The notes under the pieces are model-generated. The model was not told the DNA's origin. It was given only the letters and a program-made list of their open reading frames with translations, and did no database searches. A DNA stretch of 64,000 nt from Pseudomonadota bacterium (GTDB taxonomy: Bacteria > Pseudomonadota > Alphaproteobacteria > Rhodobacterales > Rhodobacteraceae): NCBI GenBank assembly GCA_020161655.1, contig JAIUPC010000012.1, positions 62,001-126,000 of the forward strand, given 5' to 3'. A program made the translations under genes and the position numbers. Each line of letters opens with the position of its first letter. Position 1 is the first letter of the stretch. This document shows, in pieces, positions 54,358 to 62,848 of the stretch.

Positions 54358-55987
54358 ACCATTGCTCGACGTCAGGAACCTCAAGATCGGCGCCACGGTC
54401 TATCCGCCGGGGGAACCGCCAGAGGACATCACCATCGTCCACGGCGTGTCCTTCACGCTGGAAAAGGGCAAGGTGCTGGGCCTGATCGGCGAAAGCGGCG
54501 CCGGCAAGTCGACCATCGGCCTTTCGTCCATGGCCTTCGGCCGGGGCGGCGTGCGCATTACCGGGGGCGAGGTCTTCGTCAACGGGCGCGATATCCTGAA
54601 GCTCGACCATGGCGGTTTGCGAAAGCTCAGGGGCGACGAAGTGACCTATGTCGCGCAGTCGGCGGCGGCGTCCTTCAACCCGGCCAAGACGCTGATGGAA
54701 CAGGTGATCGAGACCTGCCTTCTCCACGGGCTCTGTGACCGGGCCGAGGCGGAAAAGCGTGCTGTGACCTTCTTCCGCAAGCTTGGCCTGCCCAACCCCG
54801 AAACCTTCGGCAACCGCTATCCGCACCAGGTCTCCGGCGGCCAGCTTCAGCGCGCGATGACGGCGATGGCGCTTTGCCCGAAGCCCGATCTCGTCGTGTT
54901 CGACGAACCGACCACGGCGCTTGACGTGACGACGCAGATCGACGTCCTTGCGGCGATCAAGGAGGCGATCCGCGATACCGGGGTCGCCGCGCTTTACATC
55001 ACCCATGACCTTGCCGTGGTGGCGCAGGTCGCCGATCACATCATGGTGCTGCGCCACGGCAAGAAGGTCGAATACGGCACCACGAAGCAGATCATCGAGG
55101 ACCCGCACGAGGATTACACCAAGGCGCTCGTCTCGGTCCGCTCCATCGAGCATGAGGAAAAGCGCCCGACACCGGCGCCGGTCCTGAAGATCGAGAATGT
55201 GACGGCGCGCTACCGGGGCACCAATTTCGACGTCCTGAAGAACATCTCGGTTGATCTCCACCCCGGCCAGACCCTTGCCGTCGTCGGCGAAAGCGGCTCG
55301 GGCAAGTCGACGCTCGCCCGCGTCATCACCGGGCTTCTGCCGCCCTCGGCGGGGCGCATCACCTTCGCCGGGCGCGAATTGTCGCGCGAACAGACCGCGA
55401 GGAAGCGCGACGACTTGCGCGAATTGCAGATGATCTACCAGATGGCCGACGTGGCGATGAACCCGCGCCACACCGTCGGCACCATCATCGGGCGGCCTCT
55501 GGAATTCTACTTCGGCCTCAAGGGCGACGCGAAAAAGAAGCGGATACAGGAGCTTCTCGACGAGATCGAGATGGGCAAGGGCTTCATCGACCGCTATCCG
55601 GCGGAACTCTCGGGCGGGCAGAAGCAGCGCGTCTGCATCGCCCGGGCGCTGGCGGCGAAGCCCAAGATGATCATCTGCGACGAGGTGACATCGGCGCTCG
55701 ACCCCCTTGTCGCGGACGGCATCCTGAAGCTTCTCCTCAATCTTCAGAAGATCGAGCATGTGGCTTATCTCTTCATCACCCATGACCTTGCGACGGTGAA
55801 GGCCATCGCCGATTCCATCGCGGTGATGTACCGGGGGCAGGTGGTGCGCTACGGCTCGAAGTCGGACGTGCTGGCGCCGCCATTCGACGACTACACCGAC
55901 CTTCTGCTGTCCTCGGTGCCGGAGATGCGGCTCGGCTGGCTGGAAGAGGTCATAGCCCACCGCAAGATGGAAAGCGCCGGGAACTAA
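54350..55987 (+). CDS. Fused double ATPase of the Dpp/Opp-type importer (DppD-DppF fusion)
   Basis: 545 residues with two full ABC domains. Domain 1: GESGAGKST (Walker A), SGGQLQRAMTAMAL (signature), LVVFDEPTTALD (Walker B), YITHDLAV (switch His). Domain 2 (from about residue 270): GESGSGKST, SGGQKQRVCIARAL, MIICDEVTSALD, FITHDLAT. Unlike the nitrate ATPase in this window, both switch histidines are present. Oligopeptide-type C-terminal regions that often bear an [4Fe-4S] cluster are not obvious. It energises import of the unknown substrate of this locus. Confidence 0.93.
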   Translation: MAEPLLDVRNLKIGATVYPPGEPPEDITIVHGVSFTLEKGKVLGLIGESGAGKSTIGLSSMAFGRGGVRITGGEVFVNGRDILKLDHGGLRKLRGDEVTYVAQSAAASFNPAKTLMEQVIETCLLHGLCDRAEAEKRAVTFFRKLGLPNPETFGNRYPHQVSGGQLQRAMTAMALCPKPDLVVFDEPTTALDVTTQIDVLAAIKEAIRDTGVAALYITHDLAVVAQVADHIMVLRHGKKVEYGTTKQIIEDPHEDYTKALVSVRSIEHEEKRPTPAPVLKIENVTARYRGTNFDVLKNISVDLHPGQTLAVVGESGSGKSTLARVITGLLPPSAGRITFAGRELSREQTARKRDDLRELQMIYQMADVAMNPRHTVGTIIGRPLEFYFGLKGDAKKKRIQELLDEIEMGKGFIDRYPAELSGGQKQRVCIARALAAKPKMIICDEVTSALDPLVADGILKLLLNLQKIEHVAYLFITHDLATVKAIADSIAVMYRGQVVRYGSKSDVLAPPFDDYTDLLLSSVPEMRLGWLEEVIAHRKMESAGN

Positions 55988-56032
55988 GTCTAAGTGGTCC
56001 CGTCGCGCAACGAAGGGCTGCGCCGGCCCGCG

Positions 56033-56104
56033 GGGTGGCGCCATCGCGCCGCCCCGTGGGGGCGGGACGGCGCGGCCCGGTCGCTTTGGGCGACCCGGCG
56101 GTGG
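56033..56104 (-). repeat. Dispersed palindromic GC-rich repeat, copy 2 (inverted)
   Basis: Reverse complement of the 25992-26062 element, with several substitutions and one or two small indels. It contains CCCGGTCGC-TTTGG-GCGACCCGG (56076-56098). It lies between the double ATPase and the phosphodiesterase gene and could separate their expression. Confidence 0.8.
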
Positions 56105-56152
56105 AGAGACCTGCTAACCAACAAATCAAGCAGAGCTGACTACGGAACGAAC

Positions 56153-56989
56153 ATGAACAAGAAACTCCTCCTCATCATCCTTGACGGCGTGCCCTACCGG
56201 AACTGGCGCCGCCTCTTCGGCAACCTCGAAGGCTGGGTCGCCTCCGGCGAGGCGCGGGTCTGGCGGATGCGGGCGGTGCTGCCTTCGACCTCGGCCTCCT
56301 GCTACGCCTCGATCCATACCGGGGTGACGCCCCAGGTCCATGGCTGCACCGGCAACGGCAATGTCTTCCGCGTGAAGGAACCGGACGTGTTTTCCGAAGT
56401 GCGGAAGGCGGGTGGCGTCACCGGGGCGGTGGCGCATTCCTTCTGGTCGCAGTTCTTCAACCGGCACCCTTTCGACATGGTGCGCGACATCGAGTATGAC
56501 GAGCCGGAAAGCGCCACGATCAACCATGGCCGCTTCCACACCATGACCGGCTACGGCGACATCAACCAGATGACGCCCTCGGACGTCGACCTTTTCGCGA
56601 CGCTGACCTCGCTGTCCGCCCGTTTCGGTCTGGACTACGGCATGCTCCACACCTGCACTCTCGACAGCATGGGGCACCGTTTCTACCACGACTGCGAGGA
56701 GATGGACCACGCCTGCTACGTGATGGACGAGATGTTGGGGCCGTTCATCCCGCGATGGCGGGCGATGGGATACGAGGTCATCGTCACCGCCGACCACGGT
56801 CAGGACGCCCGCGGCCACCATGGCGGCACCGGCGAGGACCAGCAGGACTTCGCGCTTTACTACTTCGGCGAGGGGCAGGGGCCGGGGAAGGACGTACTCC
56901 TGGACCAGTTGCAGCTTGCGCCGACGATCCTCTCGCGGCTCGGTGCGCCGATCCCGAAGACGATGAAGGCGAAACCGTTCCTGAAGTGA
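56153..56989 (+). CDS. Alkaline-phosphatase-superfamily phosphodiesterase (nucleotide pyrophosphatase type)
   Basis: 278 residues from the ATG at 56153. The N terminus LLLIILDGVPYRNWRRLFG places a metal-binding Asp; the nucleophile is probably Ser or Thr in LPSTSASCYASIHTGVTPQVHG. Later metal ligands are in CTLDSMGHRFYHDC and VTADHGQDARGHHGGTGEDQ. The fold is that of type I phosphodiesterase/nucleotide pyrophosphatase and phosphonoacetate hydrolase enzymes. No signal peptide is visible, so it should be cytoplasmic. Together with the sulfatase and the hydrolase it suggests breakdown of an imported ester, but the substrate cannot be deduced. Confidence 0.85.
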   Translation: MNKKLLLIILDGVPYRNWRRLFGNLEGWVASGEARVWRMRAVLPSTSASCYASIHTGVTPQVHGCTGNGNVFRVKEPDVFSEVRKAGGVTGAVAHSFWSQFFNRHPFDMVRDIEYDEPESATINHGRFHTMTGYGDINQMTPSDVDLFATLTSLSARFGLDYGMLHTCTLDSMGHRFYHDCEEMDHACYVMDEMLGPFIPRWRAMGYEVIVTADHGQDARGHHGGTGEDQQDFALYYFGEGQGPGKDVLLDQLQLAPTILSRLGAPIPKTMKAKPFLK

Positions 56990-57433
56990 TTACGCCGCCG
57001 CCTCGGCCTCGGCCATCGCCTCGGCGGTGGCTTCGAGCGTCAGGAGGATCGAGGCATGGCGGTTCTTGTAGTCGCGCGCGGGTTCCAAGACCTCATAGCC
57101 AGTGAAGGGGGCGGCGGGCGGCGGCGCGCCGTCCCTCAGCATGGCGCGAAGCTCGTCACGGGCCTTTTCGACCTCGGCGCGGGTCCGGCCGATCATGTGA
57201 CTGCCGGCGATGGCGGCGGAGGCCTGGCCGAGCGCGCAGGCCTTCACGTCCTGCCCGTAACCGGCGATCCGGCCACCTTCCACCACCACATCCACCGTGA
57301 CAGTGGAGCCGCAGAGCGGCGAGCGCTTCCTGACCGTGGCCGTCGGTTGATCGAGCCGCTTCGCGTGGGGAATATCCGCCGCGAGCGCGAGGATGCGCTG
57401 CGAATAGAGCTTGATGAGGTCAGTGTCGCTCAT
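56990..57433 (-). CDS. IscU/NifU-N-like iron-sulfur scaffold protein
   Basis: 147 residues from the ATG at 57433 (MSDTDLIKLYSQRIL). Two family cysteines are present in SPLCGSTVTVDV and VKACALGQASAAI. The third cysteine expected near the C terminus is replaced: the matching stretch reads YKNRHASILLTLEA, with His where I expect Cys. A metal or cluster could still be bound by two Cys and one His, or the protein may play a different role. It is divergent from hisI and ends next to the phosphodiesterase stop (zero gap). A longer frame to 57781 overlaps hisI and is rejected. Confidence 0.83.
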   Translation of the reverse strand: MSDTDLIKLYSQRILALAADIPHAKRLDQPTATVRKRSPLCGSTVTVDVVVEGGRIAGYGQDVKACALGQASAAIAGSHMIGRTRAEVEKARDELRAMLRDGAPPPAAPFTGYEVLEPARDYKNRHASILLTLEATAEAMAEAEAAA

Positions 57434-57496
57434 GTCTTTCCCCGGCTGGGCTTTGCCCCTAGATAGGACGGCTGAGGCAGGTTGGAAAGGTGCGAC

Positions 57497-57856
57497 ATGG
57501 GCTTCGATCCCGCGACATTGGTCTACGACAGCCGTGGCCTGATCCCCGTCATCGCCCAGGACCACGCTTCGGGCGAGGTGCTGATGATGGCCTGGATGAA
57601 TGCCGAAGCCGTGACGCGGACGCTTGAGACCGGGCGCGTGACCTACTGGTCGCGGTCGCGGGCGGCCTTCTGGGTCAAGGGTGCGACTTCGGGTCATGTG
57701 CAGAAGCTGCTGGAGATGCGGCTCGACTGCGACCGGGATTGCCTTCTGGTGCTGGTCGAACAGGAAGGGCCAGCCTGCCACACCAACCGGCGGACGTGTT
57801 TCTACACGGCGGTCCGGGGCGGTGCCGAGGTGGAAATCCTGAAGCCGGAGGCCTAG
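57497..57856 (+). CDS. hisI: Phosphoribosyl-AMP cyclohydrolase
   Basis: Third step of histidine synthesis: opens the purine ring of PR-AMP. 119 residues from the ATG at 57497. Motifs are LIPVIAQDHASGEVLMMAWMNAEA, TYWSRSRAAFWVKGATSGHVQ, LDCDRDCLLVLVEQEGPACHTNRRTCF, with the conserved Zn/Mg cysteines in DCDRDC and ACHTN. Monofunctional (no HisE domain), as usual in alphaproteobacteria. Its TAG stop codon is interrupted by an IS: T and A are host bases and G is the first base of the IS, so the reading frame still ends at the same codon. Confidence 0.94.
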   Translation: MGFDPATLVYDSRGLIPVIAQDHASGEVLMMAWMNAEAVTRTLETGRVTYWSRSRAAFWVKGATSGHVQKLLEMRLDCDRDCLLVLVEQEGPACHTNRRTCFYTAVRGGAEVEILKPEA

Positions 57857-58702
57857 GGTTCAGACTCAATCAAGTCCACCATATGACGATGGCGGCGATG
57901 GCGACGGCTGATGCGAAGTTGATTGCGAGCTTGTCATAGCGGGTTGCGATGCGTCGCCAGTCCTTCAGTCGGCAAAAGGCCCGCTCGATCAGATTTCGGT
58001 CGTGGTAGGCTTCGGCATCGTAAGGGATCGGTGCTTTACGCGATCTGGTCGAGGGGATGACGGCCTCGGTTTCCGTCGCCGCGAGACGGTCGCGCAGGCT
58101 GTTGGCATCATAGCCCTTGTCGGCCAGCAGGCGGGTTGGGGCAGCGCATTTGTCCAGAAGCGCCGGGGCTTCCGAGATGTCGGCGTGGTTTCCGGGGCTG
58201 AGGGTGAAGGCCACCGCCCGCCCGCAACCGTCTGTCAGGGCATGGATTTTGGTGGTTGGACCCCCACGCGAGCGCCCGATGGCCTGAATTTTCGCCCCCC
58301 TTTTCCGCCGTGTGCCGAGCGGTGGGCGCGCACGGCAGTGCTGTCGATACTCAGGTCGCCCGGCAGTTCCGCTTGTGCGGCGAGGGTAGCGAAGATGCGC
58401 CCCCAGAGGCCGCGGTGGCTCCAGCGGTTGAACCGGTTGTAGATCGTCGTCGCGGGGCCGTAGCCAGGCGGGCAGTCCTCCCAGCGACATCCGATCCGCA
58501 GCACATGGATGATCCCGCTGATGATGCGGCGATCATCCACCCGCCGCGCCCCCGGCTGGTTTGTCGGCAACAGCGGCTCGATTGCCTCCCACGCCCGGTC
58601 CGATAGCCAAAATCCGCCCGACATTGATCACCTCCCCGCACGACGTGGCGAAGTGAATCAGACATAAAAAAACAGATCAATAGGTTGATTGGGTATCGAC
58701 CC
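57856..58702 (-). mobile_element. IS5-family insertion sequence, 847 bp
   Basis: Imperfect terminal inverted repeats GGGTTCAGACTCAATCAA (57856-57873) and, on the minus strand, GGGTCGATACCCAATCAA (58702-58685) match at 14 of 18 positions. They are flanked by a TA duplication (57854-57855, 58703-58704), both in CTAG. One transposase in two frames fills the interior. Size, TA target and frameshift fit the IS427 group. It sits exactly at the end of hisI. Confidence 0.9.
57870..58624 (-). CDS. IS5-family transposase (orfA/orfB joined by programmed -1 frameshift)
   Basis: OrfA runs 58624-58235 (129 residues): FWLSDRAWEAIEPLLP, GCRWEDCPPGYGPATTIYNRFNRWSHRGLW and the first catalytic Asp in LSIDSTAVRAHRS. 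OrfB, in the -1 frame and ending at 57870, continues GGPTTKIHALTDG..., the second Asp in LLADKGYDANSLR and the Glu in RNLIERAFCRLKDWRRIATRYDKLA. The minus-strand run AAAAGGGGGG (58304-58295) is the slippery site between them. Both halves look intact, so the element may be active. Ribosomal slippage is known in this group; here it is inferred. Confidence 0.88.
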
Positions 58703-58729
58703 TAGGGGCTGCGGCGGATGCCTCCGGCG

Positions 58730-58753
58730 GAGGTATTTCTGGCAAGATGAAAG
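58730..58753 (+). repeat. Dispersed intergenic repeat, copy 2
   Basis: 24 bases matching 43794-43817 with two adjacent mismatches (TC versus CT in the middle). Just upstream lies a GC-rich inverted motif GCCTCCGGCGGAGG (58719-58732). It sits between the IS and the gluQ stop. Confidence 0.75.
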
Positions 58754-58760
58754 TGCAGGG

Positions 58761-59603
58761 TCAGGCGAGGCCGACCATGCGGCGGATGTCTGTCGGGGTG
58801 GCGCCTTCGGCGCGGTACTTCGCGATGGCGCGGGCGTCGTCGCGCTTGGCGAGGCGCTTGCCCTGATCGTCGCGGATCAGCGCGTGGTGGTGGTAGATGG
58901 GGGTCGGCAGGCCGAGGAGGCGTTGCAGGATCACCTGGATGGGCGTGAAGTCGAAAAGGTCCGCGCCCCGGATGACGTGGGTGATCTTCTGATCGGCATC
59001 GTCGAAGGCGGAGGCGAGGAAATAGGCGACGATGTTCTCGCCCTTCCGGCCAAGTACGACGTCGCCGATGCTGCGCGCTGATGTCTCAAAGTCGATCCGG
59101 TGGATGCCGGCGTGGTGCGGTCCGGTTTCGGTGAAGGTGAGCCTATCGGCGTCGAGGGCCGCAAATGCCTTTCTCAGGTCAAGCCGCAGGGCGTCGCCGG
59201 GCTGCCGCTCCGCCGTCGGCCTTTGGCGGCAGGTGCCGGGATAGACCTGATGCGGCACCCCTTCTTGCGGGGCGGCGAGGGCGGCGCGGATGTCGCTCCG
59301 CGTGCAGGAGCAGGGATAGAGAAGGCCGCGGGGCCCGAGGGTTTCGAGCCGGGCGTTGTAGGCGTCGATATGGTCGGACTGGCGATGCACCGGGCCGTCC
59401 CATGTGAGGCCGAGCCAGGCGAGATCATCAAGGATCAGCGCCTCCCATTCCGGCTTCGCGCGTTCGAGGTCGGTATCCTCCATCCTGAGGAGGAAGGCAC
59501 CACCCGCCGCCCGCGCCATGTCATGGGCGAGGATCGCGGAATAGGCGTGGCCAAGGTGCAGGGGGCCTGTCGGCGAGGGCGCGAAGCGGGTTACGAAAGC
59601 CAT
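58761..59603 (-). CDS. gluQ: Glutamyl-Q tRNA(Asp) synthetase
   Basis: Attaches glutamate to the queuosine base of tRNA-Asp. 280 residues: a truncated GluRS with only the catalytic domain. HIGH-type motif is [14 protein letters not shown]; zinc-type ligands are in [10 protein letters not shown] and [20 protein letters not shown] and the degenerate KMSKS-like KRLAKRDDA follow. It lacks the anticodon-binding domain of full GluRS, which identifies it. The start lies 13 bases inside the trmFO 3' end, so the two are probably co-transcribed. Confidence 0.93.
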   Translation of the reverse strand: MAFVTRFAPSPTGPLHLGHAYSAILAHDMARAAGGAFLLRMEDTDLERAKPEWEALILDDLAWLGLTWDGPVHRQSDHIDAYNARLETLGPRGLLYPCSCTRSDIRAALAAPQEGVPHQVYPGTCRQRPTAERQPGDALRLDLRKAFAALDADRLTFTETGPHHAGIHRIDFETSARSIGDVVLGRKGENIVAYFLASAFDDADQKITHVIRGADLFDFTPIQVILQRLLGLPTPIYHHHALIRDDQGKRLAKRDDARAIAKYRAEGATPTDIRRMVGLA

Positions 59604-60922
59604 TCGGTGAAGGCGGTCTTGGCGCGGTCGGTATAGGCCTTGTAGCGGTCCTTGCGACCCCGGCGGCCCCCCTTGGCGTCGATCGGCGGGAAGAGGCCGA
59701 AGTTCACGTTCATCGGCTGAAAGGTCTTGGCCTCGGCCCCGCCGGTGATGTGGGTGACAAGGGCGCCCATGGCGGTTTCGGGCGGCGGCGGCGGCAGGTC
59801 TTGTCCGAGGATTTCTGCGGCGGCCATGCGGCCCGCGAGAAGCCCCATCGCGGCGCTTTCGACATAGCCCTCGACCCCGGTGATCTGGCCGGCGAAGCGG
59901 ATATGCGGGCGGCTGCGCAGGCGCATCCTGTCGTCGAGCAGCGTCGGCGAGTTGATGAAGGTGTTGCGGTGGATGCCGCCGAGCCGGGCGAAACTTGCCT
60001 CCTCCAGGCCGGGGATCAGGCGGAAGACCTCTGTCTGGGCGCCGTATTTCATCTTGGTCTGGAAGCCGACGATGTTGAAAAGCGTCCCGAGCTTGTTGTC
60101 GCGGCGAAGCTGCACGACGGCGTAGGGTTTAACGTCCGGGCGATGGGCATTCGTGAGCCCCACCGGCTTCATCGGCCCGAAGCGCAGCGTCTCGCGGCCG
60201 CGTTCGGCCATGACCTCGATCGGCAGGCAGCCGTCGAAATACTTCGCCGTCTCGCCCTCATGGAACTCGGTCTTGTCGGCGGCGAGGAGGGCGTCGACGA
60301 AGGCCTCGTACTGCGCCTTGTCCATCGGGCAGTTGAGATAGGCGGTGCGCTCTTCCTCTGTCTCGCCCTTGTCGTAGCGCGACTGCATCCAGGCGACGGA
60401 CATATCGACGCTTTCTGCATAGACGATGGGGGCGATGGCGTCGAAGAAGGCCAGCGCGTCGGCCCCGGTGGCGGTGCGGATCGATTCAGCCAGCGTGCCG
60501 GAGGTGAGGGGACCGGTGGCGATGATCCAGTGGCCGTCTTCGGGAAGGGCGGTGATCTCGCCCGCTGCGATCTCGATCAGGGGATGGGCGCGGAGTTCTG
60601 CCGTCACGCCTTCCGCGAAGGGATCGCGGTCGACGGCGAGGGCGCCGCCGGCGGGCAGGCGGTGGCGGTCGGCCATGCCGATGACGAGGCCTTTCGCCGC
60701 CCGCATCTCCCAGTGGAGGAGCCCCACGGCATTCTGTTCGTCGTCATCCGAGCGGAAAGAGTTGGAACAGACCATCTCGGCCATGAAGCCGGTGCGATGG
60801 GCGAAGGTGCCGACGGCGGGGCGCATTTCGTGGATGGTGACCGGCACGCCCATGGTTGCGGCCTGCCAGGCCGCTTCCGACCCGGCCATGCCGCCGCCGA
60901 TGATGTGAAGCCGTTTGTCCAT
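59591..60922 (-). CDS. trmFO: tRNA (uracil-54) methyltransferase TrmFO, folate- and FAD-dependent
   Basis: Makes ribothymidine at position 54 of tRNA using methylenetetrahydrofolate. 443 residues. FAD-binding motif [17 protein letters not shown] at the N terminus; [23 protein letters not shown], with the conserved cysteine in [65 protein letters not shown]; and the C-terminal [10 protein letters not shown]. Length is normal. The gene upstream on the same strand starts 58 bases beyond. Confidence 0.96.
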   Translation of the reverse strand: MDKRLHIIGGGMAGSEAAWQAATMGVPVTIHEMRPAVGTFAHRTGFMAEMVCSNSFRSDDDEQNAVGLLHWEMRAAKGLVIGMADRHRLPAGGALAVDRDPFAEGVTAELRAHPLIEIAAGEITALPEDGHWIIATGPLTSGTLAESIRTATGADALAFFDAIAPIVYAESVDMSVAWMQSRYDKGETEEERTAYLNCPMDKAQYEAFVDALLAADKTEFHEGETAKYFDGCLPIEVMAERGRETLRFGPMKPVGLTNAHRPDVKPYAVVQLRRDNKLGTLFNIVGFQTKMKYGAQTEVFRLIPGLEEASFARLGGIHRNTFINSPTLLDDRMRLRSRPHIRFAGQITGVEGYVESAAMGLLAGRMAAAEILGQDLPPPPPETAMGALVTHITGGAEAKTFQPMNVNFGLFPPIDAKGGRRGRKDRYKAYTDRAKTAFTEWLS

Positions 60923-60980
60923 GGCCCCGGATTTAGGCGGATCGGACGGCGATGAAAAGGGGGGACGCGGACGCCGCGGT

Positions 60981-61538
60981 TCAGGAGGCGAGCGCCAGAT
61001 CGGGATCGTCGCGGAAGATGTTGTCGCCGGGCGCCGGAGTCTCGGTCGAGGCGACGAGGTGGAGGCCGGGCGCGGCGCGGCTGGTCACGAGCCGGCGAGG
61101 CGTGACGATACGCGTGGGTGTGACGTGGCGGACCCGTCGCGACCAGCGGATTGCGGCGCGGCGGTTCGCGGCGCGGGGAAGGGTCTGGGTATAGGTCAGG
61201 ATCAGCGCACCGATCAGCGCCAGATCGCGCCAGAATCCTTCGAGATTGCCGACACCGATGTTCTCGATATAGCTCGACCAGAAGAGCACCGTCGCGAGGA
61301 TCAGCGCCGACAGGCGCAGCCAAACCCCGATGAGGACGAGATAGGCGGCGGCGAAGACGATCGCCGTGCTCGCAGCGTCTGCATAGGGCGCGGGCAGGAA
61401 GGGCTCGGTCAGGGGCAGGGCGCCGGTGCCGGGAATGAGGCCAAGCGCCACCGCGATGAAGTAGGAGGCGATCACCACGCGGACGAGGTTCTGCCCACTT
61501 TGGCTGAGAGTGCTGTCTTGGGACTGGCGCTTCGGCAT
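60981..61538 (-). CDS. DoxX-like integral membrane protein
   Basis: 185 residues with about four membrane segments: [51 protein letters not shown] and [11 protein letters not shown]. The first 115 residues resemble DoxX proteins. The C-terminal 65 residues are basic and proline-poor ([20 protein letters not shown]), then acidic, and look disordered. A DoxX protein with a cytoplasmic tail is my best reading. No function can be given. It is 58 bases from trmFO. Confidence 0.72.
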   Translation of the reverse strand: MPKRQSQDSTLSQSGQNLVRVVIASYFIAVALGLIPGTGALPLTEPFLPAPYADAASTAIVFAAAYLVLIGVWLRLSALILATVLFWSSYIENIGVGNLEGFWRDLALIGALILTYTQTLPRAANRRAAIRWSRRVRHVTPTRIVTPRRLVTSRAAPGLHLVASTETPAPGDNIFRDDPDLALAS

Positions 61539-61731
61539 GGCGAGCTTCCTTCGCAGTGCAGCAAGGGGGAAACCGTGACAACTCGCAAGCCGATCAACTC
61601 TCGGTAAGTGAATTGTTAATCTTCAAATCGTCTAGAAGTTGTAACCTTCGCGGCGAGATCAAGGAATCTCGACCCCGGTTCGGCACCGATCCGTGGCGCG
61701 AAGGGCAGATAGACGCCTGAGCGGCAACAAC

Positions 61732-61759
61732 AAAAAAGGGCACGGCGTCAGCCATGCCC
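61732..61759 (-). terminator. Terminator after the second DoxX gene
   Basis: On the minus strand GGGCATGGC-TGAC-GCCGTGCCC (61759-61738), with one G-T pair, followed by TTTTTT (61737-61732). It lies 26 bases after the stop of the gene at 61786-62190. Confidence 0.92.
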
Positions 61760-61785
61760 CTGTTGTCGTTCTACGCTGGTGCGTT

Positions 61786-62190
61786 TCAGGCGAGCGACGG
61801 CGACTTGCGACCGAGAAGCGCATCGACCGAATAGGCCCCGGCGCCCTGCGCGGCGAGGAGGAGAAGGCCACCGCCGATCGCCAGGTTCTTCATGAACGTG
61901 ATCATCTGCATTTGGTCGGCCGGGACGTAGTGGAACATCAGCGCCGCAAGAAGCGTGAAGCCTGCGAGGGCCAGCGCCACCGGGCGGGTGAAGGCGCCGA
62001 CGAGGATGGCGAGGCCGCCGAGGAACTCAAGCGCGATGGTCGGCCAGGCGAAGATCGCCGGCACGCCGCCGGAGGTCATGTAGCCGGTGAAGCCGGCGAC
62101 GTCCTGAAGCTTGCCGAAGCCCGAGACGATGAAGAGGATGCTGATAAGGACGCGCGCCAGAAGGGTCGCGCTGGACGTGAGCTGGGTCAA
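61786..62190 (-). CDS. DoxX-family membrane protein
   Basis: 134 residues from a TTG start at 62190 with GGAG at 62200-62197 (minus strand) six bases upstream; no ATG fits the domain start. Four spans: LLARVLISILFIVSGFGKL, IFAWPTIALEFLGGLAILVG, PVALALAGFTLLAALMFH and FMKNLAIGGGLLLLAAQGAG. The pattern FIVSGFGKLQDVAGFTGYM is typical of DoxX. Its job is unknown; relatives are linked to thiosulfate oxidation or redox stress. It ends at a good terminator, so it is probably monocistronic. Confidence 0.87.
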   Translation of the reverse strand: MTQLTSSATLLARVLISILFIVSGFGKLQDVAGFTGYMTSGGVPAIFAWPTIALEFLGGLAILVGAFTRPVALALAGFTLLAALMFHYVPADQMQMITFMKNLAIGGGLLLLAAQGAGAYSVDALLGRKSPSLA

Positions 62191-62317
62191 TCTTGATCTC
62201 CGTTTCAGCGCCGATGGTGGCGCGAACGGGGATGTACTCCAGTTCACCGGGTCGGGATAGGCGGAATTCCAAACAGTTTGTGTGCGGGCGCGCGCAGATG
62301 GCTGCGCCCGCGCGGCG

Positions 62318-62527
62318 TCAGAAACTGACGCTGATGTCGATGTCGCGGAGATAGTCCTTGTCGGCGCCCGTGGGTGCCGGCGGCAGCGAACGTTCTTCCT
62401 GCGGGGCATGGCGGAGGCTGATGAAGGCGGCGTGCAGCCTGTCACCGAGGGCCATGAGCCCGGACAGTATCGCCGGAGCCTGCGTCGCGGGCGTGCCGTG
62501 CGTCAGCGTGTAATCAGATTGCGCCAT
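62318..62527 (-). CDS. Small conserved hypothetical protein
   Basis: 69 residues from the ATG at 62527, preceded by GGGGAG. A helical middle (PAILSGLMALGDRLHAAFISLRHA) lies between polar ends; the C terminus is acidic (DKDYLRDIDISVSF). No cysteine, signal peptide or membrane span. No family recognised. It stands alone between doxX and gyrA. Confidence 0.65.
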   Translation of the reverse strand: MAQSDYTLTHGTPATQAPAILSGLMALGDRLHAAFISLRHAPQEERSLPPAPTGADKDYLRDIDISVSF

Positions 62528-62848
62528 TCTCAGTCTCCCCTTCAAGATCCCAGACCGCGGCGGCTTCAGACTTCTTTCCAGCAGGGCCGCCCGGTCTTAC
62601 GCATCAACATTCCCTACGAGTGCTAAGAGGGCGTTAAAGCGTGGCGAAAGTGGGGCAACATTCTCGCCTTTGCCGGGAATCTTCGGGACGAAATTCAGAT
62701 AACCCCTTTTATGTGCCGGAAATGGCACAGCCGAAGAGGAGGGGAAGTCATTGAAAACGCTGGAAACAACCGTTGAAAGAAAAAAGCCGCGCCCTGATGG
62801 CGCGGCCGCAATACAACCATAAGGAGAATCACCCATTTGAAGGGCAGA
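62528..62848. other. 321-base gap after gyrA
   Basis: Holds the gyrA terminator (62775-62806). The rest should carry the promoter of the small gene ending at 62318. I saw no further gene; short frames here are unsupported. Confidence 0.6.
62775..62806 (-). terminator. gyrA terminator
   Basis: On the minus strand GCCGCGCC-ATCAG-GGCGCGGC (62806-62786) followed by six T (62785-62780) and CTTTC. It lies 42 bases downstream of the gyrA stop. Confidence 0.93.
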
